Assembly (NCBI GenBank): GCA_028683435.1
Contig: JAQUIG010000005.1
Span: forward strand, 54,778-118,777
Origin: Desulfuromonadaceae bacterium
Lineage (GTDB): Bacteria; Desulfobacterota; Desulfuromonadia; Geobacterales; Pseudopelobacteraceae
Length of the DNA: 64,000 nucleotides
Reading direction: 5' to 3'
In this document: positions 1 through 8,066 of the stretch, piece by piece
Layout: each line of letters opens with the position of its first letter
Numbering within the stretch: the first letter of the stretch is position 1
Notes under the pieces: generated by a model
The model's database searches: none
The model's input: only the letters and a program-made list of their open reading frames with translations
Told to the model about the DNA's origin: nothing
Position numbers and translations under genes: made by a program

Positions 1-548
1 TTAAAAGCGAGAACCCGGCCATCATCATCCACTGAGAAGATGCCAAAGCGGTTGGCGTCCTCCTGTGTGATTTCCAAGGCAGCAATGGTAATGTCAGCGC
101 GATTCATGCGGTGTGCATTGATCATCTGGGTAATATCCATCTTGTAGATATGGTCGCCGCCGAATATCGCCACGTAGTCGGCATCGGATGACTCCACAAA
201 ACGGAGGTACTGTAGAATGGCGTCAGCCGTACCCTTGAACCACTCTTCACCTTCACTGCTGGTTTCAGGCGATATGGCAACAAAAAACTCTCCAAGTCCG
301 GTCCATTTACCCCATGATTCGCGGATATGCTTGTTCAGCGAATAGGCGCGATACTGGGTCAGGATATAGACCTTCTTTATGCCGGAGTTGAACAGGTTGC
401 TTAATACAAAATCAATGATCTTATATTTTCCCCCGAAGGCCACGCTCGGTTTGGCCCGTCGTTCGGTAAGCGGGCTCAGCCGTTCTCCCTTGCCACCCGC
501 CAAAACCATGGCGATTGTGTTTCTGCCGACATTGTTCATAGAATACAT
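1..548 (-). CDS. glgC: Glucose-1-phosphate adenylyltransferase, N-terminal part (cut by window edge)
   Basis: GlgC makes ADP-glucose from ATP and glucose-1-phosphate, the committed step of bacterial glycogen synthesis. About 182 residues are visible. The nucleotide-binding start VLAGGKGERLSPLTERRAKP is present, followed by the family segments YRAYSLNKHI, SSEGEEWFKGTADA and IFGGDHIYKMD. The rest lies beyond position 1. The start is either the ATG at 548 or the ATG at 539 (MNNVGRN); both are in frame. It is divergent from murI, with about 200 bp of shared upstream DNA. The family assignment is secure from conserved blocks. Confidence 0.93.
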   Translation of the reverse strand, partial: MYSMNNVGRNTIAMVLAGGKGERLSPLTERRAKPSVAFGGKYKIIDFVLSNLFNSGIKKVYILTQYRAYSLNKHIRESWGKWTGLGEFFVAISPETSSEGEEWFKGTADAILQYLRFVESSDADYVAIFGGDHIYKMDITQMINAHRMNRADITIAALEITQEDANRFGIFSVDDDGRVLAF

Positions 549-766
549 GCAACCCCCGCTGATAAAAGAACTTTTAGCGGCGCAACTCTACCGTATTACG
601 CCGCGCTTTAACATAAAAATTGTGCAACTAATCCCGAACTATTTTGTTGCATGATGAGGCATGATTTTCATAAGGGCTATTGCCGTAAATGGCTTGCCTG
701 AATGATACTAAAAAGTATATAGTTCTTAATTGTTGAAATTATTCTGATATGCGAGGTGGCGTCGTT

Positions 767-1585
767 GTGACGTGGAAATCGATCGGTATATTTGATTCCG
801 GTGTGGGTGGGTTGACGGTTCTGCGTGAGATCATGCAGGCGCTCCCTCAGGAGGATACACTCTATTTCGGGGATACGGCACGTGTCCCTTACGGCACCAA
901 GTCTCCCGAAACGGTGACTCGCTATGCCGGTGAGATCGCGTCATTTCTGATCAAACGGGATATCAAGCTGCTGGTTGTGGCCTGCAACACCGCATCGGCA
1001 GTCGCTTTACCGACGCTCAAGCGCCGGTTGTCAATACCGGTAGTTGGCGTCATCGAACCGGGAGCCCGCCGTGCCGTAGACGTGACCCGTTCCGGGCGGA
1101 TCGGTGTCATCGGTACTGCTGGCACCATTCGCAGCAGTGCTTATACCAGGGCGATTAAACGGCTGAAGCCGGATGCCGAGGTGCTGACACGCGCCTGTCC
1201 CCTGTTTGTTCCTTTGGCCGAGGAGGGATGGGTCGATAACCAGGTGGCACGGTTGACGGCACAAACCTATCTCCATGAATTGAAAGCATCCGCAGTCGAT
1301 ACGCTTGTGCTCGGATGCACCCACTATCCGCTGCTCAAGCCGATGATAGCGGAGGTTATGGGGCCGGGGGTGACACTGGTGGATTCAGCCGAGGAAACGG
1401 CGCGGACTGTTGCCTCCATTCTGGCGGAGAAGAGCCTGCTCCGCCCTCCGGCCGAAAGGGGGAACCATTACTATTATGTCAGCGACATACCGGCCGGTTT
1501 TATCCGGGTCGGCAATCGCTTTCTGGGGGGAAAGCTGGGAGACGTATTCCAGGTAAGTCTTGATGAAGAAGAGGTAATCGTCTGA
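767..1585 (+). CDS. murI: Glutamate racemase
   Basis: Converts L-glutamate to D-glutamate for peptidoglycan. The two catalytic cysteines lie in the typical contexts VVACNTASA and LGCTHYPLL, and the N-terminus carries IGIFDSGVGGLTV. An in-frame ATG exists at 749 but has no ribosome site. The GTG at 767 is preceded by GAGGTGG at 754-759 with suitable spacing and gives MTWKSIGIFDSG, so I prefer it (272 residues, normal for MurI). Its stop overlaps the ATG of the next gene by one base, indicating translational coupling. Confidence 0.93.
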   Translation: MTWKSIGIFDSGVGGLTVLREIMQALPQEDTLYFGDTARVPYGTKSPETVTRYAGEIASFLIKRDIKLLVVACNTASAVALPTLKRRLSIPVVGVIEPGARRAVDVTRSGRIGVIGTAGTIRSSAYTRAIKRLKPDAEVLTRACPLFVPLAEEGWVDNQVARLTAQTYLHELKASAVDTLVLGCTHYPLLKPMIAEVMGPGVTLVDSAEETARTVASILAEKSLLRPPAERGNHYYYVSDIPAGFIRVGNRFLGGKLGDVFQVSLDEEEVIV

Positions 1586-2193
1586 TGGCAGCCCACACGC
1601 GAAAAAAGGTCACAATCAGTATAATAATACCGTTTCTGGTATTTATTATCTTTTTCAGCATCATGATCTGGCAAAAATACCGCTCCAGCTATGAAATGCC
1701 GGCCACTCCGCCAGAGCAGGGGGCGAATGGGCATCAGGCGGTGACGCTTTTTTTTGCTGTCGATGGAACGCGTCTGGCGCGGGAAGCACGGGTACTTGAC
1801 CATTGTGATGATGACGACGCCTGCCTGAAAAATGTTCTTGCCGCTTTGCTGAACGGCCCGGTCGGGGCATTTGAACAAACGATGCCGGAAGGGACCGCTG
1901 TTTATGCCGCCAGTATTGACGGGGATCAGGCCACGATCGAGTTCAATAGTGCGTTTTCTGATGCGATGCTGTCCGGCAGTTCAGCCGAGATGCTGGCGGT
2001 ATATGCTGTCGTGAATACGGTTGCCGTCAATTTCCCCAAGATACAAAGGGTTAAATTAAACATTGGCGGCAACACGGGGACTATCCTGCGCCATCTCGAT
2101 CTTTCCGAGCCGCTGCAGCCTGATTATTCTCTGGAACAGCCCCCACCTCCAGAACCTGAAACGCCGCCACCCGGATCGGGTGTTAATAACTAA
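1585..2193 (+). CDS. GerMN-domain membrane-anchored protein
   Basis: A 202-residue protein with one N-terminal membrane segment (about residues 10-29, IIIPFLVFIIFFSIMIW) and then a GerMN domain (about 50-175). Family features are the VTLFFAVDGTRL strand, LLNGPVGAFEQTMPEGT and the late NIGG segment. GerMN domains occur in spore protein GerM and in LpqB-like lipoproteins; their role outside spores is not settled. The C-terminus is proline-rich (PPPPEPETPPP). It follows murI with a one-base overlap, and murI-gerM adjacency is seen in many bacteria, suggesting a cell-envelope role. Function is inferred only from the domain. Confidence 0.8.
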   Translation: MAAHTRKKVTISIIIPFLVFIIFFSIMIWQKYRSSYEMPATPPEQGANGHQAVTLFFAVDGTRLAREARVLDHCDDDDACLKNVLAALLNGPVGAFEQTMPEGTAVYAASIDGDQATIEFNSAFSDAMLSGSSAEMLAVYAVVNTVAVNFPKIQRVKLNIGGNTGTILRHLDLSEPLQPDYSLEQPPPPEPETPPPGSGVNN

Positions 2194-2224
2194 AAATAAG
2201 GTATTGACAATAACAGGTGTCATA

Positions 2225-2719
2225 ATGGTTTTAGGGTTTAATCACAATCTGATGTACAAGGGGGAGGTCTTCCACGTTCAGACCGAGGATAGTGGAGTGA
2301 CCGCACCGCACATCATAACATTGCTTTATCGGGGCGGGGTGATCATCAGTTCGAAGAAAACCGGCTATTCTGATATACTGAAAATGGATAATCTGGAAAT
2401 AGTTGTGGAAGAGTTGATGAAAGAGCAGCACAAGGAGATGATGCGCCGGCTGAAAGCAGGTGAATTTGACGAAAAAGCCTTCTCATTTAACCCCCAGCTG
2501 ATAGAAAATTATGAAATCCCCACTTTGGCACCGGAAGTTGATCCTATTGCAGAGCTCTTTACATCCAACGTATCCAGCGCTGCGTCAAAAAATGATGTAG
2601 CGTTGCTCTTCGAATTACCGCAACAGCCGGCAAAAAACGGCGTGCCTCCTGATGCAGACAGCATAACAGTCCAGCTTGATGAAGCGATCCTTTCGTTTTT
2701 CGGCTCTAGTAAAAAATAA
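2225..2719 (+). CDS. Conserved-looking protein of unknown function
   Basis: A 164-residue soluble protein that I do not recognise. The open frame extends back to 2063 inside the preceding gene, but the ATG at 2225 (MVLGFNHNLMYKG) is the likely start. The N-terminal half is rich in beta-type segments (GEVFHVQTEDSG, IITLLYRGGVIISSKKTGYSD) followed by a charged helix (EELMKEQHKEMMRRLKAG). The C-terminal half is low in complexity and likely flexible. No signal peptide or membrane helix is seen. It is the last gene of the murI-gerMN group and meets cbiO tail to tail. Confidence 0.7.
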   Translation: MVLGFNHNLMYKGEVFHVQTEDSGVTAPHIITLLYRGGVIISSKKTGYSDILKMDNLEIVVEELMKEQHKEMMRRLKAGEFDEKAFSFNPQLIENYEIPTLAPEVDPIAELFTSNVSSAASKNDVALLFELPQQPAKNGVPPDADSITVQLDEAILSFFGSSKK

Positions 2720-2743
2720 TCTTCAGTAGGACTAATTCAGCCG

Positions 2744-3514
2744 TCAGGGCTTTTTTGTATCTGCCCTTTTTCTGCAGAGCGGGCATCCCTGCATGGAAAA
2801 GGGCTTCTCAAGTCGGCAGGCGGTAAGCAGCGCTTCATTCCGGAAAATCTCACCCGTCGGTCCATCGGCCATTATCGCCCCTTCGTGCAGAATAATCGTC
2901 CGCTCGCAGAGTTCCATCACCATGTCAAGATCGTGGCTGGTGAAGATTTTTGTGTGCTGAAATTCCTGTAACAGATACATAAGCTGTCGCCGCGCGAAAG
3001 GGTCGAGTCCGCTCGTCGGTTCATCCATGACCAGAATATCGGGCGACATGGCTAGTACTGTGGCGATGGCAACCCGCTTCTTTTCGCCGCCGGAAAGGTG
3101 ATAGGGCGGTTTGGCCTGCAGGTGACCGGCTCCGACCCTTTCGAGGGCTTCAGCCACCCGTCGGTCAACTTCTTCGCCGGAGAGCCCAAGGTTCAATGGG
3201 CCAAAGGCCACATCTTCGAATACCGTCGGCATGAAAAGCTGATCGTCAGGATATTGGAAGACCATGCCGACAGTGCGGCGGATGTCCGGCAGCGTGCTCT
3301 TCGTGAGCAGTGTGTCTCCTATCCTGACCTGTCCTGCGGTCGCAATCAGACAGCCGTTAAGATGTTGGAGGAGTGTCGATTTACCCGCCCCGTTGGCTCC
3401 TATGATCGCAACCGATTCACCATGGGTGATGCGGAAGGAAACATCCTTGATGGCGATCATGCCGTCCGGATATACGTGCCGCAGGTTCTTCGCCTCGACA
3501 ATATGGTGGCTCAT
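2744..3514 (-). CDS. cbiO: Energy-coupling (Cbi/Nik-type) ABC transporter ATPase
   Basis: ATPase of a nickel/cobalt energy-coupling transporter. Walker A is GANGAGKST (residues about 39-47), the Q-loop is MVFQYPDDQLF, the signature is HLSGGEKKR and Walker B is ILVMDEPTSGLD. The PDDQLF motif after the Q-loop is typical of CbiO/EcfA proteins. The C-terminus ends in a short CPLCRK cysteine pair, an uncommon tail that might bind metal. It overlaps cbiQ by 4 bp and is transcribed with it, divergently from nikR, which points to nickel (or cobalt) as cargo. Confidence 0.88.
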   Translation of the reverse strand: MSHHIVEAKNLRHVYPDGMIAIKDVSFRITHGESVAIIGANGAGKSTLLQHLNGCLIATAGQVRIGDTLLTKSTLPDIRRTVGMVFQYPDDQLFMPTVFEDVAFGPLNLGLSGEEVDRRVAEALERVGAGHLQAKPPYHLSGGEKKRVAIATVLAMSPDILVMDEPTSGLDPFARRQLMYLLQEFQHTKIFTSHDLDMVMELCERTIILHEGAIMADGPTGEIFRNEALLTACRLEKPFSMQGCPLCRKRADTKKP

Positions 3515-4323
3515 GGGAAAATTCCTGTTACCAACCCGCCGAGAATGTCTGAGATATCAAACGAGTGCAGTGCAATAAAGATGATACACCAGCCGAGCAT
3601 AAAGAGGAGCTCGGAGGCAGCAAAGCGGGATTGCCGTTGCACATAAAAGCGGCCGATGAAGCCTCGCGCCAGCATGGCGGTGTGAATATGCTCCGCCCGC
3701 TGCCAGGTACGCAGCAACAGGTGACCCGCCAGCGAGCCGAAGCTGGCGACACCGAGTCCTTTTTTGCCGCAGGAGCGGAGCTCACGCGCCCGGGAAGAAC
3801 TGCTGATTTCATCGGCGAGGGCGAAGATATAGCGATGGAGGAAAAGGAGTTGTACGGCGAAAATCTGCGGGATGCCGAGGCGCTCAAGGGCCTGACAGAC
3901 TGCCGTAAAGCCGGTCGTCCCTACGAGAATGAATGCCGCCCCGACGGTGAGCAGCGAACGGATGAATAATGAGAGGAGTGATACCCAGCCGCCGGAGATT
4001 CCGAGATGCCCGATCTGGTACATTACGGTCCGGTCAAAAACCGGGTTGAAGAGTCCCACCATCAGTACGAGGGGAGAGATCAGCGAAATTTTTTGGACGA
4101 TATAGATTGGCGGCAGACCCGATAGTGCGATCATGACGATCGGGAAGATAAAGAACGGGAGCAGGCGGGCAAGCTCATATCTGTCGAATGAAACAACCGA
4201 GATAATGAAGACAAACGTCACCAGTACCTTGGCGCGGGCGTCGAGAATGTGGATCGGCGAATCACCGTTGGCCAGAAGGTCAAGCCGCTTTAAGTCAATG
4301 ACTGCTGCATTGATGGATATCAT
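3511..4323 (-). CDS. cbiQ: Energy-coupling transporter transmembrane protein CbiQ
   Basis: Membrane T-component that couples CbiO to the substrate-binding unit. The 270-residue protein has about five to six hydrophobic segments. Its cytoplasmic part carries the family-type motifs SRARELRSCG and TAMLARGFIG, the A-x-x-x-A/R-G-F coupling helices that contact the ATPase. A CbiM/NikM substrate component is expected beside it but is absent from this window. The adjacent divergent nikR suggests nickel. Confidence 0.87.
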   Translation of the reverse strand: MISINAAVIDLKRLDLLANGDSPIHILDARAKVLVTFVFIISVVSFDRYELARLLPFFIFPIVMIALSGLPPIYIVQKISLISPLVLMVGLFNPVFDRTVMYQIGHLGISGGWVSLLSLFIRSLLTVGAAFILVGTTGFTAVCQALERLGIPQIFAVQLLFLHRYIFALADEISSSSRARELRSCGKKGLGVASFGSLAGHLLLRTWQRAEHIHTAMLARGFIGRFYVQRQSRFAASELLFMLGWCIIFIALHSFDISDILGGLVTGIFP

Positions 4324-4493
4324 GACGGTGTGCGATCCCTTTGCGATGGAGCCGCAAATACTTCAGTAATGACCGGATCTGTAACACAGAAATAAAAATA
4401 ATTACACGGAAAAGCGAGCACACTCAGGATCGTGACATTTAGGATAAAATCGGCTAGGATGCGGACGATCGATCAGTGGCAAGGGGGCAGAGC

Positions 4494-4910
4494 GTGGGAC
4501 AGACAGTCAGATTCGGTATTTCTCTGGATGAAAAACTGCTGCAAAATTTTGACCGGCTGATTGAGCAGAAGAGCTATATGAACCGTTCCGAGGCGATCCG
4601 TGACCTTATCCGTGCTTCTCTGGTCGAGGAGAGGTGCGGAGCGGAGGATCAGGAGGCTGTCGGCACGGTGACGCTGGTTTATAACCATCATGTGCGGGAT
4701 CTCGCCGATAAGCTGACCGATCACCAGCACGCCCATCACGATCAGATCCTTTCTACACTGCATGTTCACCTTGATGCCCACAACTGTCTCGAAGTGATTG
4801 TCATTCGCGGGACGGTTCTGTTGGTGAAACAGATTGCCAATGAACTGATCAGTGTCAAAGGGGTCAAGCACGGCAAGCTGGTATTGACTACGACCGGAGA
4901 GGATCTTTAG
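4494..4910 (+). CDS. nikR: Nickel-responsive regulator NikR
   Basis: Tetrameric ribbon-helix-helix/ACT repressor of nickel uptake. The N-terminus ([19 protein letters not shown], then [14 protein letters not shown]) is the RHH DNA-binding fold. The C-terminal ACT domain carries the nickel ligands in HVHLDAHNC, matching the H-x-H-x5-C set of E. coli NikR, with a further HHD upstream. The GTG at 4476 would add six residues, but AAGGGGG at 4481-4487 is correctly spaced for the GTG at 4494, giving 138 residues. It is divergent from cbiQO, its likely target. Confidence 0.93.
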   Translation: MGQTVRFGISLDEKLLQNFDRLIEQKSYMNRSEAIRDLIRASLVEERCGAEDQEAVGTVTLVYNHHVRDLADKLTDHQHAHHDQILSTLHVHLDAHNCLEVIVIRGTVLLVKQIANELISVKGVKHGKLVLTTTGEDL

Positions 4911-4936
4911 TCTATGGGTGGTGGAGAGTGTTTGAT

Positions 4937-5314
4937 ATGAAGACAGCCGCAGCAATAGCTTTTTTCTGCGCCAGCGGCGGTCTTACCCGCTACTACCTGT
5001 CCGGGTGGGTCTACAGCGCGCTGGGGCGGGCCTTTCCGTACGGCACCTTTGCGGTTAATATCATCGGCGCCTACCTGATCGGATTGATTATGGAACTCGG
5101 TCTCCGGAGCACGTTTATCCCCGATACTCTTCGGCTCGGGTTGACGATCGGATTCCTTGGCGGCCTGACGACATTTTCTACCTTCAGCTACGAGACCTTT
5201 GCATTGCTGGAGGATGGCCAGGTTCTGGTGGCTTTTGCCAATATAATGGGGAGTGTTGCGGCCTGTCTGTTGTTTACCTGGCTGGGGATAATTACGGTGC
5301 GAACGCTGGTTTAA
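4937..5314 (+). CDS. crcB: Fluoride channel Fluc/CrcB
   Basis: Small dual-topology membrane protein that exports fluoride. It has 125 residues with four hydrophobic segments and the family motif GGLTTFSTFS, plus the N-terminal GGLTRYYLSGW and VNIIGAYLIG. GTG at 4928 is in frame, but GGAGAG directly upstream favours the ATG at 4937. It follows nikR by 26 bp and precedes a DUF190 gene, its frequent partner. I found no fluoride riboswitch upstream. Confidence 0.9.
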   Translation: MKTAAAIAFFCASGGLTRYYLSGWVYSALGRAFPYGTFAVNIIGAYLIGLIMELGLRSTFIPDTLRLGLTIGFLGGLTTFSTFSYETFALLEDGQVLVAFANIMGSVAACLLFTWLGIITVRTLV

Positions 5315-5328
5315 TTAAGGATATTGCT

Positions 5329-5670
5329 ATGACAAGAATGATTGGCGAACAGATGTTGATGCGGATTTTTATTGGTGAGGGTGATCGCTACGAGCACAAG
5401 CCACTTTACGAAGCTCTGGTGGAGCTGTTCAGGAAAGAGGGCTTTGCAGGTGCGACAGTGCTGCGCGGCGTCTGCGGATTCGGAGCCAACCGGGTCTATC
5501 ACACGCAGAAGCTGCTGGACCTCTCCGCAGATCTGCCGCTGGTGGTTGAGATCGTTGACAGTCAGGAGAAGATCAACGCCATCATGCCGAGGATTGACGC
5601 CATGATGGGTGGCGGGATGATCACGCTGGAAAAGGCGACCGTTATCCGTTATCGTCGCTCTGAAGGTTAG
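5329..5670 (+). CDS. DUF190 family protein
   Basis: A 113-residue protein of the DUF190 family, small PII-like alpha/beta proteins often encoded next to crcB. Diagnostic segments are LMRIFIGEGDRYEHKPLYEAL, GFAGATVLRGVCGFG and LVVEIVDSQEKI. The start ATG at 5329 follows TTAAGGA at good spacing; ATG at 5338 is a less likely alternative. Role is unknown; the recurring link with Fluc suggests a part in fluoride or anion handling. Confidence 0.85.
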   Translation: MTRMIGEQMLMRIFIGEGDRYEHKPLYEALVELFRKEGFAGATVLRGVCGFGANRVYHTQKLLDLSADLPLVVEIVDSQEKINAIMPRIDAMMGGGMITLEKATVIRYRRSEG

Positions 5671-5678
5671 TCGTAACC

Positions 5679-5699
5679 GGCTGTTGTTGCAGCCTTCTC
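5679..5699 (+). terminator. Weak hairpin after DUF190 gene
   Basis: GGCTG and CAGCC can pair around a six-base loop, followed by TTCTCTTT. The stem is only five pairs, so termination here is tentative. It sits between the nikR-crcB-DUF190 group and fcl. Confidence 0.3.
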
Positions 5700-5736
5700 T
5701 TTATCAACTTACCAAGAATCAAGGACGAGAGACCAG

Positions 5737-6711
5737 ATGCAGAGGGATGCTAAAATTTTTGTTGCCGGACACCGCGGAATGGTTGGTTCGGCTATTGTGA
5801 GAAGCCTTCAGAAGGCCGGGTACGGTAACCTGCTGCTCCGGTCGCGAAATGAGCTTGATCTCTGCAATCAGAGCGCGGTTGAATTATTTTTCAGCCAGCA
5901 GCGCCCCGAATACGTCTTTCTTGCCGCGGCACGGGTGGGGGGGATCATCGCCAACAGTAACTACAAGGGCGAGTTCATTCATGATAACCTGATGATCCAG
6001 AACAACATCATTCACAGCTCCTGGATCGCCGGTGTTACGCGGCTCCTTTTTCTCGGCAGTACCTGCATCTATCCCAAATTCGCTCCCCAGCCGATGAAGG
6101 AAGAATGCCTGTTGACCGGCCCCCTTGAACCGACCAATGATGCCTATGCGATCGCAAAGATCGCCGGGATCTGCCAATGCCGCTCGTATAACCAGCAGTA
6201 TGGCACCAGCTATCTCTCCGCCATGCCGAATAACCTGTATGGCCCCAACGACAACTTCGACCTTGAAACGTCGCACGTGCTGCCGGCCATGATCCGCAAG
6301 TTTCATGAAGCAAAGCTGCGCGGCGATGCGGTCGTAACGATCTGGGGAACCGGCACGCCGCTGCGCGAATTCCTCCAGGTCGATGATCTGGCCGCCGCCT
6401 GCGTATTTCTAATGAACCTTGACGACGGCAGCTACCAAGCGCTGTTGGACGATCCGGCTGCACCAGCCCTGATCAACGTCGGCTCGGGCGAGGAAACCAG
6501 CATTCGTGATCTGGCGCTGCTGGTGCAGGATGTCGTCGGCTTTACGGGGGGGCTGGTTTTTGATACGGACAAGCCTGACGGGACGCCACGGAAGCTGGCC
6601 GATTCCTCGCGGATTCACCGGTTGGGGTGGCGGCATGCCGTTGAACTGCGCGATGGCGTTGTCGGGGTATACCGGTGGTATCTGGAGTCGTTGCGGGAAG
6701 GGCGTCCTTGA
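5737..6711 (+). CDS. fcl: GDP-L-fucose synthase (extended SDR)
   Basis: Epimerises and reduces GDP-4-keto-6-deoxymannose to GDP-L-fucose. The 324-residue protein begins with the Rossmann motif AGHRGMVGSAI and has the family block RVGGIIANSNY, the catalytic Ser in GSTCIYPKFAPQPM and the Y-x-x-x-K pair in YAIAK. The length matches the family. It is the first gene of a close-packed polysaccharide operon. The partner gmd (GDP-mannose dehydratase) is not in the window. Confidence 0.92.
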   Translation: MQRDAKIFVAGHRGMVGSAIVRSLQKAGYGNLLLRSRNELDLCNQSAVELFFSQQRPEYVFLAAARVGGIIANSNYKGEFIHDNLMIQNNIIHSSWIAGVTRLLFLGSTCIYPKFAPQPMKEECLLTGPLEPTNDAYAIAKIAGICQCRSYNQQYGTSYLSAMPNNLYGPNDNFDLETSHVLPAMIRKFHEAKLRGDAVVTIWGTGTPLREFLQVDDLAAACVFLMNLDDGSYQALLDDPAAPALINVGSGEETSIRDLALLVQDVVGFTGGLVFDTDKPDGTPRKLADSSRIHRLGWRHAVELRDGVVGVYRWYLESLREGRP

Positions 6712-8045
6712 ACAATCAGGGCTGGCTGAAACTGCTCCCGCTGCCGCTTCGCCGAAGAATCGAAGGGCATTACACGCTGCAAAAAATGGTTTCAAACACC
6801 GGGTGGATGTTTTTTGACCGTCTGCTCAGGATGGGTGCCGGTCTCTTTATCGGCGTCTGGGTCGCCCGATACCTGGGGCCTGGAGGTTACGGACTGCTCA
6901 GTTTTGCCGGCTCGTATGTCATGATGTTTTCAGCCATTGCGCTGTTCGGGCTCGAATCTCTGGTGGTGAGGGAATTGGTTACCTACCCTGATCAGCGCCC
7001 CGCCATACTGGGTACCGCCTTCGTGATCCGTCTTGCGGCCGGTCTTGTGGCTGTTCCTCTTGCACTCGGAACGCTGACGCTGATCCGCCCTGATGACCGC
7101 ATAACCCTGATACTTGTGTCACTCCTGAGCAGCTCTCTTGTTTTTCAGGCAGTGGAAGTGGTTGACCTTTGGTTCCAGTCACAGATTGCCACTCGCTGCG
7201 TTGCCATCGTCCGGATGGTTTCGTTTTCTCTCTCCTCGCTGGGGAAGATGGTCTGCGTTATGAGCGGCGCATCCATCACCGCCATAGCATGGGTCACCGC
7301 AACGGAAGCGCTGATGGTCGGCTGCGGACTCCTGCTTGCCTACCGCCTCAGCGGTGAGCAGATGACCACCTGGAAATTCAGCCGGAACCGTTTCCGCTCT
7401 ATGCTCTCCGGGGCGTTTCCGATGTTGCTGTCAGGTATCGTGTTCATGGTCTACCTGCGAATTGACCAGGTCATGCTGGGGGCCATGGTCTCCGCGTCGG
7501 AGCTCGGGCAGTACGCTGCTGCCGTACGCATATCGGAGGTCTGGTATTTTGTACCTGCCGCCATTATTACCGCCGTTTTTCCCAGGATCGTGACGCTTAA
7601 AGCCAGCAATCCTGAAAGTTTCAACGCCAAACTGCAACAACTGTACAACTTGCTGGTCTTTTTGGGATATCTAGTCGCTCTGCCGGCCACCTTGCTGGCA
7701 CCATGGATTGTCCAGCTGCTGTTCGGCAGCGCCTACCAACCGGCGGCACCGCTTCTGGCTGTCCTGATTTGGGCAGGTGTTTTTGCCAATCTGACGGTAG
7801 TTAGAAATGCTCATTTCATCGCCCTTGACTGGGGCAAAGCCATGCTCTTGTGCACTACCGCCGGAGCTGCCACAAACGTGCTGCTGAACCTGGTGCTCAT
7901 CCCCCGCTGGGGTGCGATGGGTGCAGCCGCAGCTACCTGCATATCCTACTGGGTGGCCGCCCATGGCGCCTGCCTCTGTTCACGTTCCTTATGGCCGGCT
8001 GCCGGGATGATCACCCGCGCCCTTGTCTATCCCCGCTGGTGGTGA
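6708..8045 (+). CDS. Lipid-linked oligosaccharide flippase (Wzx/MATE-like)
   Basis: Polytopic membrane protein with about 12-14 hydrophobic segments, of the polysaccharide biosynthesis flippase family. Typical sequences are GWMFFDRLLRMGAGLFIGVWVARYLGP cut short here as VARYLGPGGYGLLSFA, and LRIDQVMLGAMVSASELGQY in the middle. The TTG at 6708 overlaps the fcl stop (TTGA) and follows GGGAAGGGC, so it is preferred over the GTG-type start at 6675 inside fcl; it gives 445 residues. It probably moves the lipid-linked sugar made by the neighbouring transferases across the inner membrane. Confidence 0.87.
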   Translation: MNNQGWLKLLPLPLRRRIEGHYTLQKMVSNTGWMFFDRLLRMGAGLFIGVWVARYLGPGGYGLLSFAGSYVMMFSAIALFGLESLVVRELVTYPDQRPAILGTAFVIRLAAGLVAVPLALGTLTLIRPDDRITLILVSLLSSSLVFQAVEVVDLWFQSQIATRCVAIVRMVSFSLSSLGKMVCVMSGASITAIAWVTATEALMVGCGLLLAYRLSGEQMTTWKFSRNRFRSMLSGAFPMLLSGIVFMVYLRIDQVMLGAMVSASELGQYAAAVRISEVWYFVPAAIITAVFPRIVTLKASNPESFNAKLQQLYNLLVFLGYLVALPATLLAPWIVQLLFGSAYQPAAPLLAVLIWAGVFANLTVVRNAHFIALDWGKAMLLCTTAGAATNVLLNLVLIPRWGAMGAAAATCISYWVAAHGACLCSRSLWPAAGMITRALVYPRWW

Positions 8046-8066
8046 CATTTTAATAAGGGGGGCAGA

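Noticed and set aside
2739..2757. AGCC-GTCAG-GGCT followed by T residues as a terminator for the 2225 gene
   Set aside because: Only four base pairs in the stem; too weak and overlapping the cbiO coding end.
4381..4387. GTAACAC as a possible NikR half-site upstream of cbiQ
   Set aside because: No matching GTGTTAC at a plausible distance upstream was found, so a full operator cannot be claimed.
4411..4936. Fluoride riboswitch before crcB
   Set aside because: The conserved crcB-motif core is not seen; crcB follows nikR closely and probably shares its transcript.
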